Positions 33,385-44,735 of a DNA stretch of 64,000 nt are shown here, piece after piece (the stretch's first letter is position 1; the number at the start of each line of letters is the position of its first letter). The stretch is taken from contig BSBM01001666.1 in assembly GCA_027924585.1 (NCBI GenBank), positions 695,001 through 759,000 of the forward strand. The letters run 5' to 3'. Source of the stretch: Larix kaempferi (lineage: Eukaryota > Streptophyta > Pinopsida > Pinales > Pinaceae). Below the pieces are notes generated by a model that was not told the DNA's origin, did not search any database, and saw only the letters and a list, made by a program, of their open reading frames with translations. The translations under genes and the position numbers were made by a program.

Positions 33385-33591
33385 TGTTGGTTGTAGCATT
33401 GGACCTCTATGGGCCAAATCCGATTACAGTTACATCGAAAGGTCCCTTCCTGATTACAAAGGTAAGATCACCTCCTTCTGAGCAAGCAGTCATCACTGAA
33501 AGAAGGAAAGATTTCAAATTTTCCTAAGAGTTTTTGGAAAATTTTTGTTTAAGTCTGTTTCGGGAAGAATTCGGCAAGTTCGCCCGAAACT

Positions 33592-34076
33592 GCGGAAGGA
33601 TTCCACGAGTCGTTCCGCAACGCGGAAGAGTTCGGCAAGTTGGCCCAAAACTGCGGAAGGATTCCGCGAGTCGTTCCGCAACGCGGAAGAGTTTGGCAAG
33701 TTGGCCCGAAACTGCGGAAGGATTCCGCGAGTCGTTCCACAATGCGGAAGAGTTCAGCAAGTTGGCCCGAAACTGCGGAAGGATTCCGCGAGTTGTTCTG
33801 CAACACGGAAGAATTCGACAAGTGGACCTGCAATTGCGGAAGGACTTGGCAAATCATCCCGCAATTGTGGAAGGAATCGGCAAATCGTCCCGCAATTGCG
33901 GAAGGACTCGGCAAATGTCTTCCGAAACTGCGGAAAGAATTTCGGAATGTCTTCCGAAATTGCGGAAAGAATTTCGGAATGTCTTCCGAAACTGCGGAAA
34001 GAATTTCAGAATGTCTTCCGAAACTGTGGAAGGAATTTCCAATTCTCTTCCGAAATTGCGGAAGAACTCCACAAGT
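33592..34076 (+). repeat. Leader tandem array of GCGGAA/TTCCGC hairpin units
   Basis: The untranslated leader contains a compound array: 61-bp units starting at 33,592, 33,653, 33,714 and 33,775; 31-bp units at 33,836, 33,867 and 33,898; then 32-bp units GTCTTCCGAAACTGCGGAAA-type at 33,917, 33,949, 33,981, 34,013 and 34,045. Each 61-bp unit has short inverted repeats such as GCGGAAGGATTCCGC and TTCCGCAACGCGGAA, so the RNA could fold into a string of stems. Because stop triplets are absent from the unit, several frames on both strands stay open; I do not call these genes. Confidence 0.92.
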
Positions 34077-34200
34077 TGCTCCGAAACAAGGAATTTCAAC
34101 CATTTTTTAGGGAGATTTTCAAGTGCCGAAAATGGAAAAATTGCCATGGAACTTATGCACCAGATTGCGCGAAATGGAAAGATTTACAAAAAAAAAAAAA

Positions 34201-34260
34201 CGAGGGCATTACCCTCGACCCGCTTTGCAATGGCGAGCCACAAGGGGGCAAGCCCCCTTG
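34201..34260 (+). promoter_or_regulatory. Two perfect hairpins in the retrotransposon leader
   Basis: CGAGGG-CATTA-CCCTCG (34,201-34,217) is followed by CAAGGGGGC-AA-GCCCCCTTG (34,241-34,260), a 9-bp perfect stem. They directly follow a run of 12-13 A and lie some 240 bases before gag. A role in RNA dimerisation or packaging is plausible by position, but inferred. Confidence 0.6.
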
Positions 34261-34497
34261 ATCCCCGTTGTCCCCCTCATATGTCGTTGATTGTGAGAAA
34301 ATTCTATGATTTGACAAATTGTCAATATAATATTTTCCCACATGCATGAAAGTAAATTATGAATTTCTGAGAATATAATGCAGCTAACAATTGTGTTGAT
34401 GAACACATTTTGCAGAATCACAGTTACATCAGGGCAACACTCTAGATAGTACAGTTGGAAATTTTTGGATCTTGGTTGGGCTAAGAAAATCAACATC

Positions 34498-35769
34498 ATG
34501 GCTGATGCATAGGATCCCTATGAGCCTGAGACAGATGCCATGGGGGAGAACATACATGTTGAAAATGTTGAAACAGAATCTAACGGGAGAAGAAATCAAG
34601 AGACTCCTCCAGATATTGCAGCCACCATGAGAAGCCTAAGGGTGGAGTTGCAAAGCTGTAGAGAAGATAATGAAAGGATGATTAAAGCTCAGGAAGAACA
34701 AAATCAGTTGAATGCAACCATGCTACAGAGTTTAACAGACATCCAAAGGCAGATAAACTCTGGGCATCAGACATCAAATCCAGAAAGGGGCGGGAGTAGT
34801 TCTAGAAGGAATTCCCGTAAGAGGGCCAGTAGCTCAAGAAGAGTTTCTACAGACAGAACATATACTCCAGAAATCTCATCTAATGAATCATCTGACTCTG
34901 AAGAATCCATTGAGGGTTCAAGCTCTTCATATCGCAGGAGTAAGAGAAAGAAGCACTACAAGAACAGTTTGCATGGGGAATTTAAGAAGGCAAAACCTAC
35001 TACATTTGATGGAGAGGTAAAGTCCAGTCAAGAAGCTAAAGCTTGGCTTCTTGGGATGAGAAAGTATTTCCAAGTCCAAGACTACTCGGGAAATATGAAG
35101 GCAAGGGTAGCCATCTTCAACTTGAATGGAAGAGCATCTATATGGTGGGAACACATCAGGCAAGTGAAGAAGATCAATGAAATGAAGATTGTGTGGAAGC
35201 AGTTCAAGAAATACTTCAAGCAGAAGTACCTCTCTGATAGGTACTATGATGATAAGATCAAAGAGTTCCATGAGCTGAGATTGGGACAATTGACCATGGA
35301 AGAATATGCAAACAAATTCTTGGAGCTGCTAAGATATGTCAGGTACATTCGAGATGATAAGGTGAAAATTCATCGTTTCCTAAGTGGACTGCCCCAGTCA
35401 TATAAAGACAGAATTGAGTTTGATGAACCTCGAACTCTAGAGGAGGCCACAAGAAAGGCAAAGTATTGCTTTGATCAAAACAGAAGCAAACCAAAATTCC
35501 ATAAGGCATGGAAGGATAAGAAAAACGAAAAGTTTGATCAAAGGAAGAAGGGGTTCAAGCCTCCTCAATTCCGGAATCAGCAAAGGCAGCCATCACAGGT
35601 TGTGATTAAGCCAACTAGGATGATAGGAGACAAGCCAAGAGATCCAAAGGAGCCAAGAGATCCAAAGGAGCTAAGAGAACCACTTCAATGTTGGGGTTGT
35701 GGAGGAGACCACATGCTTAGGAACTGTCCACATCGGAATGGGAATGCAAATCAAGTCCACAACATCTAG
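34498..35769 (+). pseudogene. Inner chromovirus gag
   Basis: The likely original start is ATG at 34,498, because an in-frame coding stretch (MADA, then TAG at 34,510-34,512, then DPYEPETD) joins the long open frame that has its first later Met at 34,540. From 34,540 it is open for 409 codons: a Ser/Arg-rich linker near residues 90-145, the retrotransposon gag core with WLLGMRKYFQVQDY, WWEHIRQVK and EEYANKFLELLRYVR (about 165-270), and a zinc knuckle CWGCGGDHMLRNC near residues 388-400 (CX2CX3HX4C). It ends at TAG 35,767-35,769; the frame continues directly into the protease. Gag forms the virus-like particle. Confidence 0.93.
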
Positions 35770-36249
35770 GGAGCTCGAACTGTGGGTCAAGTGGCGAGGA
35801 CAATCCCTAGAATCTATGCAGCACTAGACGACTGCCAAGCAGATCATCAGTCAACTGTGGTTGAAGTTGAAGGTAAGATTGCTAAGCAATATGTTTCTAT
35901 TTTAATTGATCCTGGATCTACTCATAGTTATGTCACTCCTAGACTTGTTGAGATTTGTGCTTTCAAGAAATTAAAGCATAGTAAATCATGGTTAGTTCAA
36001 CTAGCCACTGAAACCAAGAGAAAATTTAGTGAAATAGTAGAGAAATGTCCATTAGAGATGGATGGGATATTCACTTATGCAGATTTGAATATTTTGCCAC
36101 TTGGTTTCTATGATATTCTCATTAGAATGGATTGGTTAGAAACACACAGGGTTAAATTTGACTGCTACAATAAGACATTTGAATGCATGGATGAAGAAGG
36201 AAACTCAAGGGTTGTAAAAGGCATTCCAAAGGTGACTTCTGTTAGATAG
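35770..36249 (+). pseudogene. Inner chromovirus aspartic protease
   Basis: In the same frame as gag, after its TAG: ARTIPRIYAALDDCQADHQ, then the active-site region VSILIDPGSTHSYVTPRLVE (D-P-G-S-T instead of the usual D-S-G-S-T) and the flap-side LGFYDILIRMDWLETHR. It ends at TAG 36,247-36,249, with another TAG at 36,262-36,264 before the RT part. The change next to the catalytic Asp would probably reduce activity even without the stops. Confidence 0.9.
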
Positions 36250-36264
36250 GTTTCAGCCATGTAG

Positions 36265-38550
36265 CTAAAGAAGTTCTGTAGGAAGGGATGTCAATTGTAT
36301 GCAGCCCACATTTTAGAGGCAGCAGAGAATGAAACTCTTAAATTGGAGGACTATCATGTATTGCAAGAATTCAGGGATGTTTTTCCTGATGAGATTCCAG
36401 GACTTCCTCCAAAGAGAGACATTGACTTTACAATTGAACTTGTGCCAGGAGCGACACCAGTGTCTAAGACACCCTATAGGATGAGTACACCGGAATTGCT
36501 AGAATTGAAAATGCAATTACAAGAGTTGCTGGAAAAGAAATATATTAGGCCAAGTGTGTCCTCGTGGGGAGCACCTGTTCTATTTGTGAAAAAGAAAGAT
36601 GGAACACTCAGGTTATGTATTGACTACAAGCAGTTGAACAAAGTCATTGTGAAGAACAAATACCCATTGCCCCGAATTGATGACCTTTTTAACCAAATGA
36701 GAGGAGCAAAGGTATTTTCAAAGATTGACTTGAGGTCTGGTTACCATCAAGTAAGAATCAAAGAAGAAGATATTCATAAGATAGCCTTTAGAACGAGGTA
36801 TGGACACTATGAGTTTGTAGTGGTACCATTTGGTCTCACAAATGCACCAGCTACATTCATGTGTCTCATGAATAATGTTTTTAGCAAGTATTTGGACAAG
36901 TTTGTTCTTGTATTCCTAGATGACATTCTCATCTATTTTAAGAATGAAGAAGAGCATGATGAACATTTGAGAATGACAATGCAATTACTAAGGGAGCATA
37001 AGCTGTATGCAAAGTTGAGCAAATGTGACTTTTATAAAGATAGAATTCATTATTTGGGTCACATCATCTCCGACGAAGGAATATCTGTAGACCCTGAGAA
37101 GATTGAAACCATTATGAATTGGCCAACTCCAAGGAATGTGATTGATGTGAGATCTTTTATGGGCCTTGCTGGTTACTACAAGAGGTTTATCGAAGGATTC
37201 TCCAAGGTTGCAAACCCGATCACTTCTTTGCAAAAGAAGGGGATAAAGTTTGAATGGTCACCAAGATGTGAGAAAAGTTTTCAACAGTTGAAGAATCTTC
37301 TTACAAGTGCACCAATTTTGAAAATTGCAGACCCAGAAAAAGACTTTGTGGTGTGTACCGATGCATGCAATCAAGGACTTGGAGGAGTTCTTATGCAAGA
37401 CAACCACGTGATATGCTATGAGTCAAGAAAGTTGAAGGAGCATGAGAAGAACTATGCTACTCATGATATAGAACTTGTAGCCATAGTACATGCCTTAAAG
37501 ATGTGGAGGCATTACTTAATGGGAAGAAAAATTGAGTTAAGGATAGACCATTGTGGTCCAAAATACTTGTTTGATCAGCCAACTTTAAATGCTAGGCAAG
37601 CTAGATGGTTGGAATTTTTGTGTGAATTTGATTTTGAAATCAAACACATAAAAGGGAAAGAAAACAAGGTGGTTGATGCACTTAGCAGAAAGGTACATGA
37701 AATACATGTGGAAGCGCTTAGTACTTGCCAACCAGATTTGAGACAACAGATTGTTAACCATATGGTTGAGGATGAAGTGTATGAGCAGATAAAGGACAAA
37801 TTGCAGCAGCAAGACCTTGGTAAGAAGTATGAAGGCTATCGTTTGGAAGAAGGCAGACTTCTTACTTATAAGAATAGAGTCTATATTCCAAATGCGGCAG
37901 ATTTGAGGAGGATCGTTATGGATGAAATCCACAAAGCTCCATACTCTGGTCACCCAGGATATCAGAAAACAATTGCTACAGCAAGAAAATATTATTTTTG
38001 GCCAGGCATGAAGAAGGACATCGCTGAATACATTTCTAAGTGCATGGAATGTCAGCAGGTGAAGAGTGAACACCAACATCCAACAGGTTTATTGCTCCTA
38101 GTGCCAATTCCAGAATGGAAATGGGAAGTAATATCCATGGACTTTATTACAGGATTGCCAATGACTGTGAGACAACATGATTCCATCATGGTTGTGGTGG
38201 ACAAGTTAAAAAAGGTAGCACATTTTATACCGGTTAAGTCCACACATAAAGCCAATGCCATTGCAAATATTTTCATGAAGGAAATTTTCAGATTACATGA
38301 GTTGCCTAAGGCAATAATTTCTGACAGGGATACCAAGTTCACTTCCAATTTTTGGAAAGGTCTCTTTGCAAATTTGGGTACATAGCTAAGCTTTAGTACC
38401 GTATACCATCCTCAAACAGATGGGCAAACAGAAAGAGTAAATCGGGTGCTTGAAGACATGCTCCGCATGTATGTAATGGACAAACCATCCAAGTGGGAGG
38501 ATTATCTACACTTGGTAGAATTTGCATATAACAATGGCAACAAGCATCGT
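36265..38550 (+). pseudogene. Inner chromovirus RT-RNase H-integrase polyprotein
   Basis: Open for 696 codons from Met 36,295 (same frame as gag and protease) to a TAG at 38,383-38,385. [14 protein letters not shown] near residues 105-116, [12 protein letters not shown], catalytic VFLDDILIY near residue 205. RNase [13 protein letters not shown] near 354 and the later [18 protein letters not shown]. Integrase: [19 protein letters not shown] and CMECQQVK (HHCC), core SMDFITGLP near 613 and [13 protein letters not shown] near 675. After the stop the frame goes on with YHPQTDGQTERVN to a 1-base deletion near 38,537. Every domain is otherwise recognisable. Confidence 0.95.
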
Positions 38551-39185
38551 TGGGAATGAGTCCTTATGACGCTTTGTACGACAGAAGGTGTAGGACACCA
38601 GTGACTTGGGACAATCCAGTGAACATAATTTTACTTGGGCCAGAATTGATTAAGGAAATGGAGCAAGAAGTTGTCAAGATCAGATAGAATTTAAAAACAG
38701 CCCAGGATAGACAAAAAAGCTATGCAAATAAACATAGAGTGCATAGGGAATTCAATGTTGGGGATCATGTGTATCTTAGAGTGAGATCAAGGAAGAGTTC
38801 CTTGAAGCTTGGGAGTTGTGCCAAGCTATCACCTAGATATTGTGGGCCATTTGAAGTGCTTGAAAGAATAGGGCCAGTTGCATATAGACTTGCATTGCCT
38901 GCTAGCACTAAAGCTCATAATTTTTTTCATGTCTCTTTACTTAAGAAATATGTACATGATTCTAACCATGTGATTAATTGGAATGTGATCCAGGTGGAAC
39001 CCGAGGGAGAATTCCAAACCGATCCATTGTGCATCCTAGACAAAAAGGTAACATTGCTCCGGAACCGAGCCATCGGACAGGTAAAGGTGCAATGGAAGCA
39101 CTACGGTCCCGATGAGGCTACATGGGAGCTGGAGGATGCCATGAGGGTGGCATATCCATTTTTTTTCAACTTTGATGAGCACTGA
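38538..39185 (+). pseudogene. Inner chromovirus integrase C-terminus with chromodomain-like end
   Basis: After the frameshift: SLGMSPYDALYDRRCRTPV, a TAG at 38,685-38,687, then open to 39,185. It contains GDHVYLRVRSR, LSPRYCGPFEVLERIGPVAY and FFHVSLLKKYV (GPY/F-type C-terminal integrase module) and finally ILDKKVTLLRNRAIGQVKVQ with WKHYGPDEATWELED, a chromodomain-like fold. This assigns the element to chromoviruses. It stops 28 bases before the 3' LTR. Confidence 0.93.
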
Positions 39186-39200
39186 GGACAGTGCTAATGT

Positions 39201-39213
39201 AAGGGGAGGGGAA
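39201..39213 (+). promoter_or_regulatory. Polypurine tract of the inner element
   Basis: AAGGGGAGGGGAA immediately precedes the 3' LTR start TGTAATG. It is the expected plus-strand priming site. Confidence 0.95.
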
Positions 39214-40833
39214 TGTAATGTCCCCATTTTGACCCCCTTTGCATTAAATCGTAAATGATGTAAATATTGTTATTTAATCATGGTGAGGAGCTCAAGGCCA
39301 AGGCCCCACCATTGATTTAGCGTTTTATGTATTGGCAATTAAAGAAATAGATGCCTATGGTTCTTTTGCTAGATAGACACAATGTAAATAAGACATCATG
39401 TAAATACAAATTTTAATGAAAATACCCACAACTAGTTATGCAATGCAACAAAGAGATGGGGGCATGATTCTACAAGGATTAGGGAGGAAAATTATTCAAA
39501 CCCTTGAGCCAATGGTGTTAATCCATGTGTCAATGAGAAAACCCATAAACCACCAACTACCCATTTTGGGTTATGCACCCAATCATTTAATTCTTCCAAG
39601 AGTTGGTTGAGGCAGTTAATGCCTTGGGAATGGAGAGGTATGGAAGCCAATTTCGTGCATGGGCAAGCCATCAACCTGGGAATTCGTATTTTTGCTTCTT
39701 GGGCAAGAAAAAACCCACGAAATGGTGCCCAAATCCATTCCTCACCCAGGGCTTTGATCCTCTCACACAGATTGAGATTGTTGGAAGTTACATTTACGTT
39801 TTTCATAAAAAACGCAGGGTTTTCCTTGCCTAGAAACTCGTTTTTTTGGTTTTGGATAGTAGCTGGGAAGAAGGGGCTGCGATTTGGGACCGTATGGAGG
39901 TCGTTTTGTCTCAGAATTGCCATGGGCATTTTCCCTAAAAATGATTTCTGCTTCCTGGGGTTTTCGCAAAACCTCCATTGTTCATTTTAGCCTTCCCACG
40001 TTTTTCTGAAGCTCAGGGAATCATTTTCATGCTTATCACTGTACAAACGTTTTTCTCCTGTCCAGCCATTGTAGTTAGCTGATTATCTGCATCCCTGTTT
40101 GATTTGGAGACTGTAAGCAAGAGATTGGAGTGGTAGTGTACAGAGAGGGCTTGATAAACCTAGTGGGAGAGATAACCTCTCAAGAAGATCAAGAGGGCTT
40201 TGGCTACTCTTCTATGCACACCCTGAGAGCACTAGGTGGGGAAGGTATGGCTTGAGGGACTATACAGCAGTGAAGAGAATAATTCCTTGTGCTGGGTGTG
40301 TAGGTATTGTGGCTGCCAAGCTAGATAGATCTTGTAAGGTTACCCCTGGCTCTGTGCTTGAGCTCACTAGCTTAGCCACTCTTTCTTTCAATTTTTTAGC
40401 AGTCTGATAAACCCAATTGTAGATTGGCTTGGCTCATCTTGGTGTATGCTTGGCTATGTGTGAGTCTGTTGTTCCCTGATTCCTTGTAGAGATCGTGCCC
40501 AGCTCGGGGGTGGCAGTGTGTGGAGATATTGATGATCACAACTAGCCTATGGTTGGGTGGAACGTTGCAGTTGCATAGTCAGTTGCTTGGGACTACTTTG
40601 TTATAAGATAAGTACTCTCTTGTGTTAACTTTGCAATTATTTATTTATGAATATCTTGAATGTATGATGGATGTGTTATTGAAATTACTTACGCTGTGTT
40701 TTCTTATAATTATATATTCCATATGTATTTTTATACTATGTGAATGCTTGCTTAAAAGTTCATGGGGTTAGATGCCCGGTTTTAGCATCACGATCCTCTC
40801 TATCATGCTGGTATGATAGGAGGGGACATTACA
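39214..40833 (+). mobile_element. Inner chromovirus 3' LTR
   Basis: 1,620 bp, colinear with 31,749-33,369 with scattered substitutions. The next bases ACTGT are the second target duplication. Confidence 0.97.
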
Positions 40834-40838
40834 ACTGT

Positions 40839-41544
40839 GATTTTTTTCAATTCATTTTGGTAACATTTTGAACAATAGAAATAGATATCACACCTTAGGT
40901 TTCAACTCAAATAGATCCTTTTACTCAAATTTATTCAAAATTAAAATGGTGTACCTTTTTCAAACCATGATTAGAAGACTATTTTCTGGCCGACTTGGAA
41001 CTAAGGTAAATTTCAAATTTTGGCTCCTCTGGGTCTGAAACTTCGACCTATTATATATTTGTTTACCATATTTCCAACTCCACAGGTCTAACCTAATTCT
41101 GATGTGCCAGTAAAAAATTATCACAAATCTCCCAACACTTCTTTTTTTTGTGCTTTCAGAATATCGAACTTGTACAGTATACAACGTGTCCAATATTTAT
41201 TATCTAAGTCTGAAAAATATACCAATGATACTATGGTCCGTCTTATTTCTTATGCAATAGGTCTCACTCAATTTGTATCTCGCATGCCCCATATATGACC
41301 TTTTTCCCATAACAGTTGTTTTAGACTAGTTTTTCGACTAGTAAGAAACTCTGGCTTCCATGACAAATATCTCTGAACCTATAATGTATCGGGCTCTTAA
41401 AATTGAACCGCAGATAGTTCATCCTTTTTTCTAGATGTTTTTTAAGTCTAACTATCTGAAACCTTGTAAAAAAAATTATAGTGAAAATGCAAGGATGACT
41501 CGTTTTGAAGAAACCAGTCCATAGGAAAGAGCTCTGATACCAAA
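40839..41544 (-). other. Outer chromovirus 5' leader (minus strand) with primer-binding site
   Basis: This piece links the outer 5' LTR to its gag remnant beyond the inner insertion. On the minus strand, TGGTATCAGAGC (plus 41,531-41,542) lies two bases inside the LTR boundary, an initiator tRNA-Met primer site. The rest is AT-rich leader without coding motifs. Confidence 0.9.
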
Positions 41545-41895
41545 TGTTATGCAACAAATTTCCCAAAATAGCATGAAAAGAGCGAAAAGAGACTAGAAAG
41601 AGTAATCCACGCCTTTAATGAAGAAAATCTATAAATAGAAAGCCTCTTCGAGGGGGAAACCTCCTTATACAATGTATTAAGTACATAAGACAAACCAAGA
41701 CAAGATTCTCCAATTGAAAAGGTCTCCTTCCTATATATAGGAGACTAAGAGATATAGTTCCAAATAATTGACCCAAGTTGGCGTAACTAATATAACCATA
41801 CTAATGATAATTACAACTAATGGACCAAGCCGATATCATAACTAATATAATGTAACCCATATAAGGGGAAATGTGCCCAAATTTAGGGCTTAACA
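41545..41895 (-). mobile_element. Outer chromovirus 5' LTR
   Basis: 351 bp; plus-strand ends are TGTTATGC and GGCTTAACA. Followed by target duplication GTCAC at 41,896-41,900. A TATATATAGGAGA stretch conserved in both LTRs may be the TATA region; not proven. Confidence 0.95.
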
Positions 41896-41900
41896 GTCAC

Positions 41901-42938
41901 AACTAAATATCTTTAAAAAATACCAAAAATAAGATAGTCACTCCATGTAAGTGTGTAAAGCCATTGCTTCCCCCATTCATTATTTGTTGAAGAAAATTTC
42001 CAAACAAATAGAAGGATCGATAAAGGAAGTATAGTTCAAAAAAGGGAAATATAGTTAATTTCATCAATAGTATGGATGCTCATTGATGCAAGGCAATGAA
42101 TCCATTAGGGCTATGAACGCTCATGGGAAGTGGAGAAACACTTGACAGATGCTATATTATGTTGGTAAAAATCATTCTAATCCCTAGACTTATGAGGGCT
42201 TGTGATATAGACTTCTATCTAAATAATTGGTCTAGGCTTTATGAAAATGAACCTCATAATACGTATCTTTTAGTCATAGAAAATAAATGTCCCGAATTGG
42301 GATGTAGTTATGGGTATTGCCCTCAAAGGAAAATTCATAGGTTTGCTACAGAGTGACAACTTAGATACTTCAAGCAAAATGAAAGATCCTCTACTCTCCA
42401 TAATTACAATCCAACAAAAGGGATCAGAGATATTATTCACCCAGTTTGTCACCAATTGTTGAGCCCAACAGTTTCCCCGAGTCTCACGACTTGGTGACCC
42501 CTTATTTCTATATTGGACACCTGGGGACCCATTCTTTATATTTTGAAAAATACAAATAAAAGTCTTAGAATATGTCTCAACTTGTAACTGTTGTTTAATT
42601 TCATTTCCGAACTTGAAATTTGGATGTGTTTACACAACTATTAGTCAATTTTTCTTGAAAATGTGTCTAGAGTGCTTTCTATGTCATGCTTTCCATTATA
42701 TACTTGGAACATGGACACATCCTTTGTGAAATATAAAATAACATACACCATGGGAAAGGAAAGCTCCCATTCTCAAAGAAATCCACAATCACACAACACA
42801 TTGCACAAAACTTAGGATATGAACTTAGGTTTTCCTTCAATATAATATGCTCAAAGTTTAGGTCTACACAACATTACATCACATCACTCAAAAACTTATA
42901 AAGGGAACAATGGCCCGTCAGACCCTTGAAAGTTAAGG
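41901..42938. other. AT-rich DNA right of the nest, nothing recognised
   Basis: No gypsy domain continues from 25,970-26,541 across the insertion, so the older host sequence could not be confirmed on this side. Confidence 0.4.
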
Positions 42939-43048
42939 TTTAAATCCAAACGATGATATCGCATGAATACTAAGTTTCATTCTTAGTGATGTATTTAAAT
43001 CCAAACGATGATATCGCATGAATACTAAGTTTCATTGTTAGTGATACA
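42939..43048. repeat. 55-bp tandem duplication
   Basis: TTTAAATCCAAACGATGATA through TTTCATTSTTAGTGAT is repeated once with period 55 (42,939 and 42,994), with one visible difference. Confidence 0.93.
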
Positions 43049-43449
43049 TCAGACAATCTCAAACTTGGAAATTATGCCATAAGAGAGACCCATCACATTT
43101 TTTGCAAACTTTGAAACAATGCGATAAAGTGCTGGATTTCAAACTTAACAATGATGCGATGGTATTGCAATTGTCATGATTTTCAAACTTTGAAATCGCA
43201 ATTGTCATGATGCTCAAAGTTTGATAATAAAGCTATAAAACAACTGCACGGTATGAAAACATTTGAAGTTAAGCAATACCATATTGCACATGATGCAAAT
43301 TCCATAATAATGGTCACGTGTGTGGAGGAAAGCTGGGATTTAAATATGTATTACTAATTGTTATGTCCGTGAAGGGGATCCTATATGTATTATTGAGTTC
43401 TTATTATTTTGATCCTCGATTTATAATTTTTTTACTTAGTTTATAGTTG

Positions 43450-44154
43450 TTGTAAAGTTGAAAATATATTTTATTTAATAAAAATTTAAAAAATAGTATT
43501 TTTTGAATTGTTATTGGTTAGAGGTTGTGATGTCATTTTTGATTTTCCCTTCCCAGAAGCAGTGGGATGATGTCACCTAGGTAGAGGGTTTCAGACTTTC
43601 TTACTGCTGTTAGTTGTCAGACATTTAATCAGGATCTTTTCCTTCAGGTATATGCTCATAGTGGTGAATCTGGTGATGAATGGAGTGACTTGTACGACCC
43701 TCTAATCCTCTCTCAGGCAGTTTCCCTTCCATTGTGTTGTCGCGAGGAGCAATCTTAGCCTAGAGGAGTCACTTATGGCCGGAAAACTTATTGGTTCCTT
43801 CTCTCTCTGCAATGATGGGCTCTTACACGCGCTTCGAGTCCAATGCCTTGGAAATTGAGAGGGAAAAGGTTAAAATATTTGGCAGATCGCACAGTTCCAT
43901 CTTGTGACTTCTTTACCTATGGATAAAATTACAATGGGCCTACAACAAGGTTTAGGTATAAGAATATTACATAATAATCATTGTGTTGTTTGTTATTATA
44001 TAATTATTATCTTATTTAAGTTAATAATAACATTTTATTTTAATACTATTATTAATTAAAATATATTTACTTTATAATACAATATAAAGGAAAGTTTTAT
44101 CAATACATTTAAAAATGTGTATATTTAATATTAAAATAATTTAGATTTAATATA

Positions 44155-44213
<59 letters not shown>

Positions 44214-44735
44214 TAATGTGAAATGCTAATAAATTAGCATTACATATAAATATTTCATATATTTTTTATAAATTTTATTAAAATTATTTAACAATTAAAT
44301 ATTAAAAATTAAAATAATTTTAAAATTAAAATTCATATATATATTAAAAACTAAAATTTAATATTTTTATCTATAAATAGATAAATATAATATTTATACA
44401 TATTTATTTAAAATTTAGAATTATATGATATAATTTTTTTAAATGTGAGCATCTTATTGTGTTCAAGTCACCTTACTTCACTATATCCATAATGTACATA
44501 TCAAACTATGGAACAATTATTATTTTTTTACAGGGTGCATAATGTTGACCAAAAATTGTTCTATAGTTAGAAATATATCTTATTAAACAAAATTTAAAAA
44601 AATTAAATTTTATGAATTTTTATTGGTTATAGGTTGTGACGCCATCTTCGTTTTTCGTTCCCATGAGGGTGCGGCGGGATGACGTCTTGTAGTTTTTGTT
44701 TTTAATTCTGTTATAAACCTCTGTCAAGTTTAATT
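43450..44735. repeat. Pair of diverged direct repeats in AT-rich DNA
   Basis: About 43,450-43,620 and 44,565-44,735 share a pattern: A/T-rich TTTATTWAAYAAAAWTTAAA, then TTATTGGTTAKAGGTTGTGA, CRYCATYTTYG-like, and GGGATGAYGTC. They may be ends of an eroded element about 1.3 kb long; no clear terminal motifs remain. Confidence 0.5.
44160..44206. repeat. (AT)n microsatellite
   Basis: About 23 uninterrupted TA units followed by a run of T, inside a very AT-rich stretch (43,960-44,440). Confidence 0.97.

Larger units (their letters stand above)
31744..40838 (+). mobile_element. Inner Ty3/gypsy chromovirus (nested insertion)
   Basis: A plus-strand element at 31,749-40,833 (9,085 bp) with 5-bp target duplication ACTGT at both ends (31,744-31,748 and 40,834-40,838). 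LTRs are 1,621 and 1,620 bp, TGTAATGTCCCC...GGGGACATTACA. In the first ~430 bases of the two LTRs I count about 12 differences (near 3%), so it is a relatively young copy. Order: LTR, primer-binding site, long leader, gag, protease, RT-RNase H-integrase, chromodomain-like C-terminus, polypurine tract, LTR. Confidence 0.97.
26547..41895 (-). mobile_element. Outer Ty3/gypsy chromovirus, split by the inner element
   Basis: A minus-strand LTR retrotransposon with 351-bp LTRs at 41,545-41,895 (5') and 26,547-26,897 (3') and a perfect 5-bp target duplication GTCAC at 26,542-26,546 and 41,896-41,900. Removing the 9,085-bp inner element and its duplicated 5 bases leaves about 6.26 kb. Domain order is gag, protease, RT, RNase H, integrase, chromodomain, i.e. 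Ty3/gypsy chromovirus. The two LTRs differ at roughly one site in eight to ten by eye, so it is much older than the inner insertion. Confidence 0.93.

Noticed and set aside
33534-34349. Long overlapping open frames (up to 271 codons) in three plus frames and on the minus strand
   Set aside because: They lie over the 61/31/32-bp tandem array whose units lack stop triplets; openness in many frames at once is a property of the repeat, and there is no known domain.
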